Shown here piece by piece: positions 44,116 through 57,435 of a stretch of DNA of 64,000 nt; the stretch's first letter is position 1, and each line of letters starts with the position of its first letter. A program made the translations under genes and the position numbers. Source of the DNA: Raffaelea ambrosiae (Eukaryota; Ascomycota; Sordariomycetes; Ophiostomatales; Ophiostomataceae); the NCBI GenBank assembly GCA_002778195.1, contig PCDI01000012.1, positions 839,801 through 903,800 on the forward strand, in the 5' to 3' direction. The notes under the pieces were generated by a model that saw nothing but the letters and a program-made list of their open reading frames with translations, searched no databases and was not told where the DNA came from.

Positions 44116-45151
44116 GCGGGAGCGACGGACAGAGAGGCCTTGGTGTTGTCGGCGCAATTTTCCCAATTTTATCCGCAGGTTGAGGCTCTAAGCATCTAGG
44201 CTTGAGGCCGTTGCCCGTTTTCGTTTTGGGCACGACCGGTATCTGCCGTATCAGTCGGCGTCTTTTTTTGCCGTCCTTTTCCAGCAATTATGGAATTCAT
44301 ATTTGGGCAAAGTTAGATCGTATGTGGTCTAGACGAGCGGACCGAGCGTGCCGATTAAGCCGCTCCGGTCAGTTGGAATCGGTTTGGGGACTGGGGTGAG
44401 CAAGTCATGAGGCTCTAGATCCGGACGAACGCGTCTTTTTTAGCACGTAAAACTCGTAGCGCTGTGAGTTGGCGGCCGACTCGTGTATCCCGTTTTTTTT
44501 TCGGCAATTTTTGATTAGGATATATGTTTGCTTGCTGGTTGGACTGCTGTTTTGGAGGCGTGTTTTTGTTTTCATTTTGAAGCCCTGTCCTGTCTTTTTT
44601 TTTTTTCTTTGTTTTTTGCCTGTTGTTTGTTTCGATATCATTCATGAACACAAAAGAGGTGAAGGGGTGGTGTGTGGGTATTTCAACGGAGTTCTTTTTA
44701 CTTGACCGTTCATACTTTCTGCCGCGTGTATATTACTCTTTTTTTCTGTCTCAAGATATCTAGCTGGCATCTAGATGCGACTTTTTTGGATTTCTGCCAA
44801 CCCAATTTGACTGGTATTTTGAGTGGGCCTGCATCATCGCCAGAAGAATCCCCCCAAAATTGGTACAGGCATACATGGCCACTTCTTCTGTGTACCTTTT
44901 TGGAAACCAGCAAAAACCAGCAAGCCTTCGGCTTCATCCTTCTGCCAAGTTAGTGCAATTGCCACTGTTCTATTGCTTATATGGTTGTTTTACAGAACGT
45001 CCGTTTTCCTTTTCGACGACTTAAAAACCCCCAAACTTGATTCTTTCTTCTTTTTCCAAGTGATCACCGCCTTTTTTCCCCTTCAATCAAATCGCGTCTC
45101 TTTGGCGCGGGTTCTCGGGCACAATTGCATCTTACTCAAACAAAGGCCGCC
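44116..45151. other. intergenic region between the regulator and the EBP-family gene
   Basis: 3' flank of the regulator, then T-rich promoter-like DNA. Frames in 44400-44700 are T-run artefacts. Nothing else seen. Confidence 0.55.
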
Positions 45152-46058
45152 ATGACAACACCAGACGAAATTCGGCAGCAGCAGCAGCAGCAACAACCAC
45201 AGCCTGACTACTCCGGGACGGTCCATCCGTACTATCCGCCCTGGGCGCGCATCCCCAACTACGCCCCCAATGTGACGCCGGTGCCCGTGCTTCTCGGGAG
45301 CTTTGCCGGTGTCGTGACGGCTGTTGTAGCCGTCGCCTGGGTGCTCGCCCGCTTCACCAGCCGGCGCTTCCGCGACGCCGCCTCCGCCGCCGACCAGGCG
45401 CTCTTTTTCTGGTTCGTCCTCTGCGGCTTCCTCCACTCCGTCTTTGAGGGCTACTATGTGTTCCAGCATGCCACGCTTCCCGGGTCGCAGCACCTGCTGG
45501 CCCAGCTCTGGAAGGAGTACGCCCTCTCGGACGCGCGCTACCTGCTGGCCGACCCGTTCACGCTCTGCGTGGAGACCCTGACGGTCGCCTGCTGGGGCCC
45601 GCTGTGCTGGGTGACGGCGGTGGCCATTGCCGCCACGCCGAGCGGCGGTAGTCTTCCTTCTAGTGACACCTGGGCGAGCGCCTTTGCGGGCGCGCGGCAC
45701 CCGCTGCAGATGCTGGCGAGCATGGCGCACCTGTACGGGGTGGCGCTCTACTACGGGACGGTGCTGGTGGAGCAGCACGTGCACGGGGCGACCTACTGCC
45801 GGCCCGAGTTCCTGTACTACTGGGTGTACTTTGTGGGCATGAACGCGCCGTGGGTGGTGGTTCCATTGGGTATGTGCCCCCTTTTTTCCCTTTTCTTTTT
45901 TCGCCTCATTCTCTGCATCTGCTGACTCTCTAGTGATCCTGTACACAAGCTTCCGTCAGATCCAGCGCGTCTTTGTGGCATTCCACGAGGTCGAGTCGGC
46001 GCTTCGGCTGTCCGACGGGCAGTTCAAAGCGTCCGGGGAAGGGAAGAAGACGAGGTAG
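45152..46058 (+). CDS. EBP (EXPERA) family membrane protein
   Basis: Two exons, 45152-45869 and 45934-46058 (G|TG gives Val), encode 280 residues. After a Gln-run N-terminus come membrane segments near 43-67, 83-105, 135-160, 180-205 and 215-240. Family motifs are WFVLCGFLHSVFEGYYVF (His95, Glu99), WKEYALSDARYLLADPFTLC, VETLTVACWGPLCW (Glu141), YGVALYYGTVLVEQH and FLYYWVYFVGMNAPWVVVPL. These match human EBP, 3-beta-hydroxysteroid delta8-delta7 isomerase, including residues held to be catalytic. However, in fungi that sterol step is done by the unrelated Erg2, so the substrate here is unproven. It faces the DUF1749 hydrolase gene tail-to-tail with 227 bases between. Confidence 0.87.
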
Positions 46059-46285
46059 TCGGGAGAGATTAGGAACGAGGATTTCTCTCCATTTCGTTGT
46101 ATGTTGCATGTTTTAATGGTAGCTCGCATCTCTTCTTTGTCTTTTCCCTCCTCACAAAAATAAAATTCAAATATTGAAGAAAAAAGTATAGCCAAACATC
46201 TCATATATGAAGTAACTATACCCAGCTTTCTTGTATATGACCCTCATTTTCACGTTGGCAACTCACCCGTCTTCTTCTGGCCCCC

Positions 46286-47356
46286 TCACAGACTGGCTAA
46301 AAAAGCAATCACCCGTTCCGCCATCCACAGCTGCGACGCCGGCTGCTCCACGCTGTGACTCGCGCCCGGGATCAGCGCTGACAGGTCGCTGGCGATGCCC
46401 GGCGCGCAGAAGGGCTTCCAGCGGGCAATGTTCTTGGCCTGATCAACGGTCTTGGGCACGCACTCGTCCTCTTCTGAGGGGAGCATGAGCACGGGCTTGG
46501 TGAAGGCGCCCCAGGACTCTTTGAGGCGCTCGTCGGGCAGGTCCGACGAAAAGTAGTCATCGTCGCCACTGTGTTGAGTTTTTTGGTTAGAGATGAAAAG
46601 AGTGTGGGGAATAGGGAAGAAGCAACAACGCCAGAGCTCACTTGAAAGCTATCAGAGAGTGCCAGCGGTATGCCGTATGGGGCGAGTCAACCATGGCTGG
46701 GAGGTCTTCGGGCCGCATGATGACGTTTTCCTTGCCCTCATGGATCATCTTTTCCGCGGCTGACAGGGTCATGGTGTATTCGCCTTCCTTAAAGTACGGC
46801 GTCAGGGCCTCGCGGTCCGACACGGGGCCCTGGAGGATGTAGCCGTCCACGGCCGGGCTGTCGCCCTTTTTGACAAACTTGGCGTACTCCATGGAGTCCT
46901 AGGGTGATGATGACGGACACAGATTAGCCCGTGAACGAACAGACAGAAACATCAGAGAGCAACACACCACCCTACCTGGCAACCTGTGGAGTGGCCGAGA
47001 AAAACAATCTTCTCTTTGCCCAGTCCCCTCAGATATGTGACCAGCCCCGACAGATCGGCCACGTCGTCCGTTAGCCTTTTGAAGCCGTATGCGGAAAACG
47101 AGCTCGACATCCGGAGCTCAAACACGGAGTAGTCTAGCGCCTTGTCGGCGTCTGTGGTGGCGATCTGCTGTGCTATTGTGCGGATGTAGGGCACGGTATG
47201 TGGTCCGTCTGTCAGGCCTCCAATAAAGACGAGGGCATTGCGTGCTGAGCCCGAAGTGGGCGAGGTGACCAGCTCATAGGCGCATGAGTGCCGTGTGGGC
47301 GACTTGAAAGGGTGGACAGTCACCGAGAAGGGTGCAGAGGAGACCTGGAGAGTCAT
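46286..47356 (-). CDS. DUF1749 alpha/beta-hydrolase (SidJ-like esterase)
   Basis: Three exons, 47356-46976, 46898-46642 and 46568-46286, encode 306 residues. The nucleophile elbow GHSTGCQ (Ser123) ends exon 1. ALVFIGGLTDGPHTVPYI is the oxyanion region, YILQGPVSDREAL follows, and GASHSVEQPA (His near 287) gives the base. The domain is DUF1749. Its best-studied member, SidJ of Aspergillus fumigatus, hydrolyses the siderophore fusarinine C inside the cell to release iron. No siderophore synthesis or uptake gene is next to it here, so the link is family-based only. There is no signal peptide. Confidence 0.85.
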
Positions 47357-47899
47357 GCTGTCTGGGTAGGCCTGCTTCGTTTGGAAGTAGCTTTTGGGTT
47401 TTCTGAGTCTTCAATGAGTCGTTTCTGTTCTTTGTCTTATTTTCTGGGTGTCTCAGAGTTAACACTGACTAGCATGAACGGTAACTAGTTACTGGAGGGC
47501 GTTCTTGGAAAATATAGAGATTAAAAAGGATCTGATAACAATGCCGAGACCGTACTTCTTTTTATTAAGTCAATACAACGTTTTTAGGGGCGTTTTTAGC
47601 CCTTTCTCCGACAGCAGAAGCCTGTACTCGTAGGTTTGCGTGCTACAGCGGGTAGCTCCACATCCACACTGCTGGAAGCTATCAAAAGCTATCAGAAGCG
47701 AGCCCCACCCCCACCAGACTTACTATTACGTCAGACTAGGATTTTCTTACAACTTTGCCCCATCGGTTTGTCAATTCTACCAGCTCGCCAGCTCCCATCA
47801 CCTCTTCGACCATAGCTCCCTGGCATAGTACCACCCACACGACGGGGCAACGGAGTGTCAAAGAACATATTCGGCCATGCGGCCGCGCATCCCAACGCG
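47357..47899. promoter_or_regulatory. divergent promoter, DUF1749 hydrolase / TTI1
   Basis: 543 bases between opposite start codons. Contains ACTAGTTA (47484), TACTCGTA (47625) and, at its right end, an upstream ORF overlapping the TTI1 start. Confidence 0.5.
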
Positions 47900-47903
47900 A
47901 TGA
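47877..47903 (+). promoter_or_regulatory. short upstream ORF overlapping the TTI1 start (ATGA)
   Basis: ATG at 47877 opens eight codons (MRPRIPTR) and stops at TGA 47901-47903. That stop overlaps the TTI1 ATG (47900-47902) as ATGA. It fits termination-coupled reinitiation, if transcribed. Confidence 0.45.
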
Positions 47904-50900
47904 CGAGCGCACCGCCCTTCCGCAACTCGTCTACCCAGAGAACTGCATTCTTCAACAAAGTATGAAGAAATCTTGAAATTCTGACACGCCCAGATTTACC
48001 TCCAGTTCTAACTCTCGTTCCCTTATGGCTAGCTTAAACCCTGCTGTCTCGGGATTGTCAAGACCCTCCGCGCAGGCGGCAGCGGCAGCGGACGCGATGC
48101 GGCATCCGCGGCAAGCGCGCTCGCCGGGCTGACCGACCAGCTCTACGGCCTCTTGACAGACCAGGTCAACCACGATGCAACCGTCCTCGACACCTCGATG
48201 GCCGACTATGTCTTCTTCCCACTGCTGCCCATCTTCCAGAACACAACCAAATACCCAGCACGGCTGCTCGAGAATGCCACAAAGTGCCTCCGCGTGCTCA
48301 TACAAGACGGCTGGAAGACGTCCATCTCCAAGGAGAATGCGCAGCAGTTTCTGATCCTGCTCACGTCCGTGGTGACGGGCGGGACACTGGGCCCGAAAAG
48401 CAAGGCCGACGCTTCCACTCGGCCAGAGCTGCCCGAAGAGACAGTCACCGAAGGCTACCGCGCTCTGGCGGCTCTCATGCGGACGGCCGGTGCCGCTCCT
48501 GGGCCAGAATCGCCCCTGGTTGCTGGCAACGCCATACCGGCTCTGGCCCACACGATAACTGTTATGCTCGAAGGATTCACAGACTCGGTCATTCCGGCCG
48601 TCCAGCTCGAGGCCCTCGGAGCCGTCGAGGCCCTATACGTGACCATCAAAGACCCGGAGGTCCTGGCATCGTTTTTGCCTGGCACGGTCTCGTCTCTGGT
48701 CCGCTTCTTTTCGTCTTCTGGATCTGGCAAGAACCCAAGAAGGGTCGTCGTGCGGGCGCTGGAAGTGCTCTATGCCGTGTTGGTCAACACCCTGGGCGAT
48801 CTGCAAACAAGACACCTCCACCTACACAAGAAGGACGCAGAGACGAAAAATACAGAGGCAGTGCCCGACAACCCCCCCGCTACAGAAACTCCGGCTAGCC
48901 AGGTAGCACTGCCAACGAAGCAGAAACTCGACGCTTCTTGGGTGAAAGCAACGGCTTCGCAAGTCAAGGTGGCCCTGGCAACGGTTCTCAGGCTGCGGAA
49001 CCACGAGTCCGTAGATGTTCGAGACGCCGTGCAACAATTCTGCATCGGTTTGCTAGACGAGTGCCACACATCTTTGGCCGAGTGCACATCGATTCTTGTC
49101 GAGAGTGCGATTGTCACAACCAAAGACGAGAACGAGGGGACATCCGTGGCAGCAAACCAATCCCTCGGCTTCCAGTCCCTTGGGTCGATGCAAAAGGGCT
49201 TCCAGACCTTCGGCTTTGGGCCCCAAACAACGCTACCAGATCTCGCCATTTTGTACCCTGAACTCGGCGACGTCATAAAATCTACAGCCTACAACTGGGC
49301 AACGAGTCTGCCGCGATCCATGCAGTCGAGCGACGAGGATGTCAAGCAGCGCGCTATTCGCAATCTACAAAAGGCCATAACGGTCCTGGAAACACTGCGC
49401 ATAGACTCGTCTACTCTCGAGAGCTCTCTGACGGCTGCTCTTCGAGACAGTGTGGTCACATTGGCTCTGTCCTCCGAGTCATCCAAGCCTGTGGTAAACG
49501 AAGCAGAGGCCGATGATACGCTCAGTGGAGGAGGCGATCTGGCACTGCTGAGGTCGGATGTGCAGGTCACACAAACCCGGTCATACCAGCCTGTGCTTTT
49601 GGCACAGGGCAGCCAACAGGGCACTCGAGATGCCTTGCTCCATCTCATTGCCAGTGTGGGGCCGGCTTCGCAGAAAGCACGACTGGCTGGTGACATGCTC
49701 GACTTTGCCCGCGAGTCGGATGGCCTGGACCAAGTGGCCACGTTTTGGTTATCATTCGAGTTGGTCAAGGCCTCCTTGGCTAAATCAGCAGAGATTGACC
49801 AGTTGTTGGACTTCACGACACTCGACGACGGAGGCGGATCCGAGGCAGTTCTTGAAGACCTGTTCTCTTTCTCCGTGTCGACGCTGGCGTCTCATTCCGA
49901 TGCATCCTACCATCAGGACTGGAGAATGGGTGCCATTGCACTAGAGGTCACTTCTTATGCAGCAACACGTCTGCAAGAATCATTCCGGCCCGAACTCATC
50001 GATGTATTGTACCCCATTGCCACGTATCTCGGGTCTCCAGATAACCGCCTGCGGGGTCACGCAATCACAACTCTCAATGGGCTTGCCGCATCGACCGGCT
50101 ACACCAGCGTGTCCGAGCTCATCGTGGGCAACGTAGACTACATGCTCAACTCAGTGTCGCTGCGGCTTAATACTTTTGATATCTCACCAGCATCAACCAA
50201 AGTTCTGACCATGATGATCCGGCTAGCTGGCCCCAAACTGGTGCCCTATCTAGACGATGTGGTAGCCGCCATCTTTGCGGCGCTGGACAACTACCACGGA
50301 TATCCACTTTTTGTGGAAAGCTTATTTTCTGTCTTGGGCGAGGTTGTCCAACAGAGTGTCAAGTCAGATACACTCTTGCTGGAGGATGCTCCTTCTACAG
50401 GAGGCCAGGCACACAATCGGAAGAGAAAACCAGACAGCACAACTACAGCCGATCTGGTGGATCTTCTGGATCGGCGAGTGAAAAGGAGGAAGGAGATGGA
50501 TGAGTCCGAAGTGGACGAACCCGGGTCTCACACCGGCCATCCGAAGCACCCATGGAAGTCAGAAGCAGACGAGTTGCTCCAGAGGCACGAGAAGGAGGCC
50601 GCAGGTGATGAGGACGACGGTGACGAAGATGGAAGTGACAAGCGCGGAGGCGACTCGGGCACAGGTGTTGGCAACGAAGTTTCCAGGCTAGAAGACCCCA
50701 AAACACCCACATACGCCCTTCTTGCCCGCATCACCACACTCACACAGCATTACCTCACATCGCCGACGCCCACTCTTCGCAAATCCCTTCTTGACCTCCT
50801 GGCCACGGTTGCCCCCGCCCTGGCACCTGACGAGAACGCCTTCCTTCCGCTTGTGAACACCATATGGCCTGTGGTTATTTCGAGATTGTACGACGGCGAG

Positions 50901-51578
50901 CCGTACGTGGTGATTGCCGCGTGTCATGCTCTAGGCGCGCTCTGTGGCAGCGCCGGGGACTTTGTGGCATCACGAATCAAGGCAGAGTGGCACGCCAATC
51001 TTGGGAAATGGTGCAGCCGGGCTAAGAGGGAGGCAGCCGCCAAGTCCAGCAGCACCACATCCAGCAAGAAAGCCAACGCCGGCCGAGCTGTTGCAAACGA
51101 CCAGCTACCATCCCTCGCCCGCATACACGGGCCGTCGTCAAAGAAACACGAGCTCAGCAGTTCGCTCGTCGGCTCAGAGGTGCTCCTACCGATCCGGACA
51201 TCCTCCGGCGACCAAGGGGCTGTCGTATCGACATCTACGGGGTTTACAGGCCTAGGAAGGTTTGCTCAGGTCGTACAGATCTGGGAGGCCGCTGCGGGCC
51301 TTTTGACAGCCATTGTAGCCTACGTGAAGGTGGACGACGAAATCTACGATGAGATTCTGGACTTGCTTCTGGCGCCAGCTACCGGCCCGAACGGACAAAG
51401 AGTGCGCCTGTTACCGCCTTCTGAGGAGCACAAGGCCCGCGAGGCGCTCGAGGTTGTAAATGCAGACGCGGTCTGGCTGGTGGACTACCAAGCAGGCTGC
51501 ATTGCTCCATGGATGAGCACACACCCCCCAGTCTCGGATGGAGTCAAGTTCGTCTCTGTGGGGACAACAGAGGCTTGA
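47900..51578 (+). CDS. TTI1: Tti1, TEL2-interacting protein (HEAT-repeat)
   Basis: Two exons, 47900-47959 and 48033-51578, encode 1201 residues. Exon 1 codes MTSAPPFRNSSTQRTAFFNK; exon 2 starts LKPCCLGIVKTLRAG, the family's usual opening. The intron has a CTAAC branch site and must be removed, because TAG would stop the frame. Alpha-helical HEAT-type repeats run through the protein (YVFFPLLPIFQNT, LEALGAVEALYVTIK, LRLRNHESVDVRDAVQQFC, IAACHALGALCGSAGD). An acidic low-complexity stretch (about residues 835-895, KEAAGDEDDGDEDGSDKRGG) divides the C-terminal repeats. With Tel2 and Tti2 the protein forms the TTT complex that matures PIKKs such as TOR and ATM/ATR. Length and start motif support Tti1. 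Confidence 0.88.
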
Positions 51579-52726
51579 GTGAATGCTGTCCTCCAATTTG
51601 TCATGTCAACTCCCCCGTAAACTTTGGGGAAAGCCTCTAGGCCCAACCCAATGTTGGATTCATGATTTCGACGATCTCTTTCCCCAGGATTTATGAATAA
51701 TAGAAATTGAAGAATAGCAAATGTCTTCCACAAAGTGTCTCCCCGAAATGGTGCCCGCTCGGGACGAGGGCCGGCCTCCAAGAACAATGGAGGCCTGTGA
51801 CATATCTGTACGTAAGAGTTTCCATGCGTAAGGCTGGAGGGGGGGGGCATCGCGAAATAAACGGGCGGAAAATACAGAGTAAGAAAACAGACTGGAGGAA
51901 ACAAATTTAGAGCAAAGCGTAAAAAGGGTAATTGGAGAGTTCGGTCAAGCAAAGCGGCGACATATCGCGAGAGACAGAGAGACAGAGGCAGAGACAGCAA
52001 CAACAATGGCTAGATGCGGCTCGTCCATGTTGAGACATTTCTCTCTTAGGTACCAATCTCAGCCCCCCAAACTTTCTCTTTTGTTGCCCGATCCCCTTGT
52101 TCTCGGCTTCTCTCGGTCGACCTCTTGGGCTTGGGCCTTCTGGTACGTGCTTTTTTTATTCTTCTACTTCTTTATTGTCTTTCCTGCATGGACTTTTAAG
52201 AAGTATTGAAACAGATACCCTTGTATTGAGCGATAAAAGGGTGAAAACACACCACAGACGAAGAACCAACAAAGCCAAGGTCTTAATTACTACGTAGAAG
52301 TGAGGGAGGGCAAGATCCAGGGGAGCCAACCAAAGTGGAATGGGCAAAACATATGTGGCCACTGTGGAAGAACCGAAGAAAGAGAAGAGGAAAAAAGTGG
52401 ATATGACACACCACGCTAAAGAAAAGAAAAAAAGCCCGCCGTGCTCTAGAAGTTTTCTAGAAGGAGTTTAATTGTCCCGAAGCTAGCAAGAGTGGGGCGG
52501 CTTGCGATGGCGCGGTCCAGGAAGGAACACTATGTGCGAGTACGAGTAGTATCCGGTATTGTACATGCAGTACTGGTAGGACTCGCCGCTGCTTTCTTGG
52601 ATGAAGGAAGGAATGGGAAGGTAGCGTGGCAGACAAGTACCTACTACGCAACTAGTTCATAGTTCCTTTCTTCAAAAACGGTTTCGCCAAGACGGTTAGT
52701 TCAAGTAGCAGAGTATTTGTTCAGGC

Positions 52727-52750
52727 AAAAAATAAAAATAAAAATAAAAA
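52727..52750. repeat. (AAAAAT)n microsatellite
   Basis: Four A5T-type units in the gene desert. Confidence 0.85.
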
Positions 52751-55700
52751 CTAAATGGAAAGATCCATGCACGTTGAAAGAAGCCATGAACTGGCCTGTT
52801 TCTCTCTTGCTGTCAAAGTTGAAGCAGAGAAGAGAAGGATGGGTCCAAAGAAATGTGATTTTTGTCTCTTGATGGGCTGCGTGGTGATCATCTCCAGTTT
52901 GAGCACGGTAACAACCGGCAAGAAAGAGGCAGAAAATACAACCAACAAACGCTCCAACACGTATTTGGGGGACAATGGAGAAAGGCGATCCAGGCGCGAG
53001 ATTGGAGAAAGATGGGGCGCTTTTTACTGCCCAGGGACCAATCCACGTGGTGTGGGTGTTTTTATTCTGTATCTTTTTTGTTTTCGGTTCCTCTGTCCCC
53101 TGGGAAGACCAAATATGCTTCTAGAACTCGGTTCCATTCGGCCCTGGGATCAGGCATGGCCTTGAATCAAGCCCGAATAACCCCGAGCTTGTTGGGAGGA
53201 GCTCATTCTTCCTATCCAACGTTGTAAAAAGCCCCAAGCAAGAACATTCTTCCGTGCCATTGACACAATTTTATTTCCACATACACGTTTGGTTCTCTTC
53301 TTACACTCTTCTCATCTCATACGTCACTTTAGTGACACCTCACATATAGGAATCTAGATGGCCACACAAGGGAGAGGAGCATGATGGGGCGGCATCGGGC
53401 ATTAATGCTGCCTTTCGATGGCGTTCTCGACCAATACTTTTTGGCTGTCTTGGAAGACAGGCTTGTCTCGTTGTGTTGTGGCTTAGATGGTCTCCTCATT
53501 TGATGCTCCCAGACGGACTACTTGCCCCTACAAAACGTCCAGCACTTGAATGGGATGGTGTTTCGCTGGTAGGGGGGGACCTTAGACCTGTCCTGCTGCG
53601 TATGGGTAACAAGAGCGGACTCGTTCGTCATGAAGCTTAAGAGAGCACCAAGAAGGAGCGTTGCAAATTTGCATGTTTTAGACGTTATGCGGGACTCGGA
53701 TAGTTGGTGGACAACCACCCCCCCACGAATTACGCTCTTCCCAGAAAGACGACAGCTGTCTAACAGCTGACGTAGAATGTTGGGACGGAGTCTCCCCCCC
53801 GATTGGGGCTCGGGGCGGGGGAAGGCATCTGGTCCAGACCTCCCTCTCATGCCTGTGGGAGGCGCCACATACTTTTGCCTCCTTATTGTGACCCTTACTA
53901 TGAGCCTTGCACTCGTATCAGTTTTTCCCTCTACTTTTTGCCTCTTCGGCCAAGCCGGTCCACACCAAACGCTGACAGTCTCCAAAAACTGAGCGTCTCT
54001 TCTCTTTTCTCCAAATTATTCCTACGCTACACTGCAAGAAGCGCTCGCTTAACATGGACATTGTGGCCGTGTTGTTTTGCAACGGCCCATGATAGCCTGG
54101 TACACGTAAAACTCCGGAGAGGGGCCCCCTGTCCCTCTTTCACACACGTATCTGGAGAAGTAGTGTCTTGGCAAAGCATGCGTATGCCTTGTACGAGTAC
54201 GAGTACACCACTTACAGGGCATGTATGATATTTCACTATTATGGGCCTGCACGGGGGCTCTCTTTGCGCCTCTCTATTATGTAGAAGAGAAGCGCGGATG
54301 TGGATGAATATGCACACGTACCCGTACTCGTCGTGTTCTTACTCGTACGCTGTGATGGGCTTGTGAACGTATCTTTGTATCCTACAAGGGTGCTGCTGGG
54401 ATGCACCCCAGATACTTTTGATTGGCAGGTGACCTAATTTTGTCTTGGCTTAGCAATTACCGCTTCCGCGCTGTCAAGTCCAGCACGGCTTGGCAAAAGA
54501 CTCGCGCAAGCCTTGTTCGGCGTGGGCCAAGAGATGGCCGTCAGCTTGGCCAACCAAACAAGAAACGGCCAAGAAACAACAGGGCCAACAGATAACGGAC
54601 GACAAGAAGATCGGTGCTTGGGATAGAAAGCTTGAGCCGACTGCAGGCTTTCGACTGCAATAAATTGTTGACAGCGCCATAAATTGCATCTTGGTATTAG
54701 CAAGATGCGCCAACAGGCCATTTTCTGAGAGCTTTTGGGTCACCCAGGGTGCCATTGTCATCCCGTGTCTGCCTGATTTTATTGCAAGGCACAGAACAAG
54801 CTCCATTAATACAGCCTGTTCGTGGCGGCCACTGGTGATAATATGCACATTGACACAGCCGCTAAAAACCCAGCGGCGCGCATGATACTATGCACTTCTT
54901 TTGCAAGCAGACGCATTCGCCTTCATCCTGGCCACATCCGCTCCTTGCCGGGAGTGGGGGAACAGACCTCGGTTTGGGCTTCTAGAAGACATTCGGAAAG
55001 ATGCCAGACGTTGCCGTTCCCGCGGCTTGATTGGCCCCCCGGAATGAGCGTATCTTTCCTGCTCACATACCGCGAACAGCGGGTTGCATCGAAACTGAGC
55101 GCGTGTGTGTGGGCCCGCGGAAATCTCACGCCTGAATCTTGTTATGGTTTTGTGTACGAGTAGTGGACTCTCCATGTCTCCAAATCCAGTACAAGGTGTG
55201 CTTGATAGTGGCAATGCCAGCGGGCACCGAGCGGGCGTGAGAGATGGAGGACGTCAATCAGTAAACAAAATCCAGGTCTTCTTTGACTCTGTGAGATGGA
55301 GCTGACCCCGGCCAAGACGTCTGCGTTCCTGCAAGTAACTGGGCGTATCTTACATGTCAGCGAAATAGGCCGTCTGAGCGGCACAAAGCCATACTCGTAT
55401 GGCCCGGAATGATAAGAGACAGAGAGACAGAGAGAAGAGACAAAAGAAGAAAATAAATCCCCAAGAGCACTGGTGTCAGGCTTGGCAATGGGACGATACC
55501 TGTTCGAATCCGACGTCCGAGGAAAAGCGTCGTTGTGGAGGTAAGCGTAAAGAGGTGAACGTTGGCTGTGATGGAGGTGGAGATACAGGAGAAGGATGTA
55601 CAATAATAGCAGTCCTCGGTGCTTCTCTCTTTCGCTCTCTTTGGTCCCTGCTCAGACTGCCCAGACTGCCTCTTTGTTCCTTATTTGTGTAACAAGTCTG

Positions 55701-57435
55701 TGTTGCCATTTCCCGTTTGATCTGTTTTCCCTCGCACCTGCCAAGAGTGTCCGCCAGCACGTGTGTTCTACGTCTTTTGAGTTTCTCGCCTCTCGACATG
55801 GGCAGACAAGGGAAGGAGCGACCATGATGTTCCACCACAGCTTCCCAAACAAGCCCATATAACAAAGTTTTTATTACACTGGATCACACTCACCTGTCGC
55901 CCCGCCGATGTCCCCTTGATTGGTGGCCCGGCATTTTCTCTCCAAGTCGCCGCTCATACTGAGCCTCCCAAATGGGGTCGCCGACGCCTACAATTTGGCT
56001 GCCGTTTTGCTGGTTCTTTCCTTATCAGCAAGCCCACACCAGTAAATGACACATCCAAGCTAGCCACAACGTCCCCAACGAGCAACGCTAGTTAGCCCAT
56101 GGCTGGTAGGCTCTGATAAGACGGCACAGACTGTCCAATACGTCAGTCCCAGGAGACTTCCAGAGTATCTTGCAGAGTCCTTGTACATGGTAGATTTTAC
56201 TGGACGCCAACCGTCCTGCAAGAGTCGACTCCATATTATGAGACAAGCCACTTTCATGGGTGGGGGCTGCTAAAAAAAAAGGCCGAAATCAAGCAGCTTG
56301 CAAGAGCCGTCGCCAATTCACTTGGCTTTGTAGTTACCGTCTCAATGCGGAAGAATTCTATGAGAGGAATAGGTGGGAGCAAACGTTCTTGCAGGTAGCT
56401 GTCCGTTTCAGCGTTGAGCGTGCATAACAGCGCAGCGGACATCGTGGCCCCAAGATATCTTCCATATCCCAGACACACGTATGCTGCAAGATACTTGTAC
56501 CTTATATTTCTACCGCCCCTTTCAAGGAACGCCAGCCTGCCCGAGAAGGCCAGAGCAGCTCGAGCCCTGAGGCCTGGCATGTGTCCCTAAAAGAGACTTA
56601 CAATGCCTCTCGTCGTGTGCCGGCCTGGCCAAGCTAGTCAGGGCAATGTTCTTCTACTCGCTGAGCTATCTTGTTTTGCATGTATTCTCTTGGCGTATCG
56701 GCCAGGGAGAGAAATCTAGCAAGCCTGGCCAACAACACAAGGCACATAGGTGGGCGAAATCCTTGTTGGGTTCCAGTCAGTCTCTCGTTTTGCCTTGCCG
56801 TCTCGAGGTGGCACTAATAACTAGCCCATGCAAGACACGCTGTAGACGTTGCAGAGAATGAGAAGCATCCCACTGTAGAGAGGCAAACAAGCGCCTCAAC
56901 TCAGGGAATCAGATTATCACAGAGGGCTTGGATGAGTTCTTGCATGTATGATTCTGCATCAACTTTTTTTCACGTCCCTGACACCAACCAGGCCACGCAC
57001 AGAGTTTGCAAACCTCTTGCGCATGCAGTATCGCCTGCCAAAGGATCCGACCAGCCGCTCTGGAGTGTAAGGGTGAGCATTCAAGTGCGCCGGCATGGAA
57101 CCTTGTCTCTCTCTGCTGCGTCCGTTGCATCCTGTTGGCCAGAGGACTGCACGCTGCGTTTCTCGATTCAGTCGGGCCCTGTGCTTCAGAAGCGTGCTGG
57201 GCACCCCATGCCACATTGCAAGCGGCATACCATATAAAGTACAGTTGACCTAGCCTGGTCTGCGCTCATATGGTCAGCGCCACCATTTGCTAGTGCTTCT
57301 ACGGTACCCGGTACCTGGCGCCACCATTTGTGTTGTATGAACTCTTCTCTTTCTCAGTTCTCCTCTTATTATTCCTCTTCCTCCTCTTTTGCTCCATTGT
57401 GCCCGTCCATCTCTGCCCGTTTAGTAGTACATGCA

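Noticed and set aside
55485..55525. TTCGAATCC, resembling a tRNA T-loop (B box)
   Set aside because: The flanking bases ACCTG and CCGAC do not pair as a T-stem and no acceptor stem or A box fits.
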